Shown here in pieces: positions 5,901 to 6,206 of a stretch of DNA of 6,206 nt (position 1 is its first letter; every line of letters begins with the position of its first letter). Under the pieces are notes generated by a model that did no database searches, was not told the DNA's origin, and saw only the letters and a program-made list of their open reading frames with translations. The translations under genes and the position numbers were made by a program. This DNA comes from Chloroflexota bacterium (lineage in GTDB: Bacteria > Chloroflexota > Anaerolineae > Anaerolineales > Villigracilaceae), in NCBI GenBank assembly GCA_021812905.1, contig JAKAMM010000112.1:1-6206 (forward strand). Reading direction: 5' to 3'.

Positions 5901-6206
5901 CCATTGCAATTGATGTTTCCAATCTGTTCAGCGATCTGCAAAAGTCCAACATGGAATTGGCCATGGCGTATGACGCCACCATTGAGGGCTGGTCACGCGC
6001 CATGGATCTGCGCGATAAGGATACCGAAGGCCATACCCTGCGAGTGGCCGAGATTGCCGTGTTGTTGGCAGACAGACTGGGAATTAGCCAGGAGCAACAG
6101 ATCAGGATCCGCCGCGGCGCTCTGCTGCATGACATTGGCAAACTGGGTGTGCCCGACTCAATTCTGCTCAAGCCCGGTAAGCTCACCGATGAGGAATGGG
6201 AGATCA
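2972..6206 (+). CDS. REC/PAS/GAF multi-sensor protein with C-terminal HD-GYP phosphodiesterase domain, partial
   Basis: One unbroken frame of 1078 codons with no stop before the window edge. Domains by residue: REC 5-120, with acidic pair D11/D12, phospho-acceptor D57, T85 and K107; PAS1 about 138-250; PAS2 262-378 (FNPAAEQMFG); GAF1 388-552; PAS3 572-682 (FVNPATSAMTGY); PAS4 693-815, PAS_3-like with HPDDR; GAF2 824-985; then the start of HD-GYP from about 999, with H1021 in GHTLRV and the metal-binding pair H1053-D1054 in HDIGK, followed by LKPGKLT. The GYP motif should lie beyond the edge. HD-GYP enzymes hydrolyse cyclic di-GMP, so the protein probably lowers it in response to phosphorylation by a histidine kinase and to ligands at the PAS and GAF domains. 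No membrane segment or signal peptide is seen, so it should be cytoplasmic. Two PAS exits share the linker ERKRAEE almost identically at DNA level. No partner kinase is in the window. The domain order is firm; ligands and cofactors are unknown. Confidence 0.93.
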   Translation, partial: MSKPIRILYVDDNALDRELVRGALEKEHGGFKLVTATSHRDFEKALAKGGFDLILSDFNIPGFEGLQVLETVRAKDLNLPVVIVTGTGSEETAVEALKRGASDYIIKTPKHIRRLPRVIHAVLEKKQAEEAQREIEQQYRTLFQTSPIGIGVADMQGNLLTFNDAILLPGGYTRADIKKIGGVAGLYYDPSQRNEALALLKKQGFLRNHPVQFKRKDGTAYDALLTLTPVFFQGQACLQALVEDIAERKRAEEALRDSNTKLEGIFNTMMDALITMDEKQRIISFNPAAEQMFGCPADEAIGQTLNRFVPEHVRKEHGQFVRAFGQSAATKRSMRHPFLALTCLRADGEAFPSEVSISQIEIGGEKLYTAIVRDVTERKRAEEKTLRLNRLYATLSQINQAIVRVREPEVLFEEICRVAVEFGQFRMAWIGLMDETDGLVRPVKFAGEEQGYLSSVRIKYMDESLGRGPVGTAIREGRCIVFQDIDTDPRMEPWREQALLRGYRSLAAVPFRRNNVVIGALTVYAAEPHGFDVDAENLLEEIGSDISFALDSMNAAKQRQQAENELKRLKDFNENLINSMAEGMVVQNTDGYFTFVNPATSAMTGYPPEELIGSHWTKFIPADQQEIIKETDKRRLAGEASRYEIEFLHKSGKRIHQLVSGSPLFENGQFNGTMAIFMDISERAQAQEKIRRSEEQLAAVMEGSQLGYSDWNIQKGEVQRNEHWAGMLGYTLHEIESTYDTWEELIHPDDRARARQAVQDHLDGKTPIHHDEYRMRTKDGNYRWILDHGRIIEYDAQGRPLRMTATHTDITERKLAEQQIASQFLRLKALHHIDTAIASNFDLRVTLGTLLDEVTSQLRVDAASICLFDKYMLTLEHMTGTGFYSGAGHSAKSKISESLAGRAVIERRMVHIPDLSAADIDSVNANRYRSEKFVSYYAVPLISKGQVKGVMELLQRAPLEVTSESMNFLETLAEQAAIAIDVSNLFSDLQKSNMELAMAYDATIEGWSRAMDLRDKDTEGHTLRVAEIAVLLADRLGISQEQQIRIRRGALLHDIGKLGVPDSILLKPGKLTDEEWEI

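Overview
The window (about 53% G+C by eye) looks like a bacterial chromosome segment. No phage, plasmid, IS, CRISPR, tRNA or rRNA signature was seen. The domain make-up of the large sensor protein (REC, PAS and GAF modules feeding an HD-GYP domain) and its particular HD-GYP wording (DATIEGW...DLRDK.TEGHT.RV) are familiar from Chloroflexota (Anaerolineae-like) and some other environmental bacteria. I favour Chloroflexota at about even odds. This is a judgement from protein style, not a proof.

Left part (1-2679, minus strand): three genes in one direction. In transcription order they are a ten-helix EamA/DMT-type permease (1732-2679), a PfkB-family ribokinase (745-1689) and a ribonucleoside hydrolase of the IUNH family (1-605, C-terminal part outside the window). 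The hydrolase frees ribose from nucleosides and the kinase turns ribose into ribose 5-phosphate, so the pair forms a short nucleoside-salvage route. The permease may move a related compound, but nothing in its sequence fixes the substrate.

Between ribokinase and hydrolase (606-744) lies structured DNA: a 13-bp inverted repeat (681-693/726-738) with an inner stem, and a separate perfect 7-bp hairpin (644-664). The repeat resembles a dispersed palindromic element and runs into the 3' end of the ribokinase gene, apparently supplying its last seven codons and its stop. This is the most unusual item in the window.

Middle (2680-2971): a divergent intergenic region. It holds a good sigma-70-type promoter (TTGACG-17-TAAACT) for the rightward gene, with small palindromes over its -10 box, and a clear ribosome binding site.

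Right part (2972-6206, plus strand): one uninterrupted reading frame of 1078 codons that leaves the window. It encodes a response-regulator-headed multi-sensor protein: REC, PAS, PAS, GAF, PAS, PAS, GAF, then the start of an HD-GYP domain, the class of cyclic-di-GMP phosphodiesterases. Apart from the element at the ribokinase 3' end, the genes are ordinary members of known families. I did not find a clearly new biological system.
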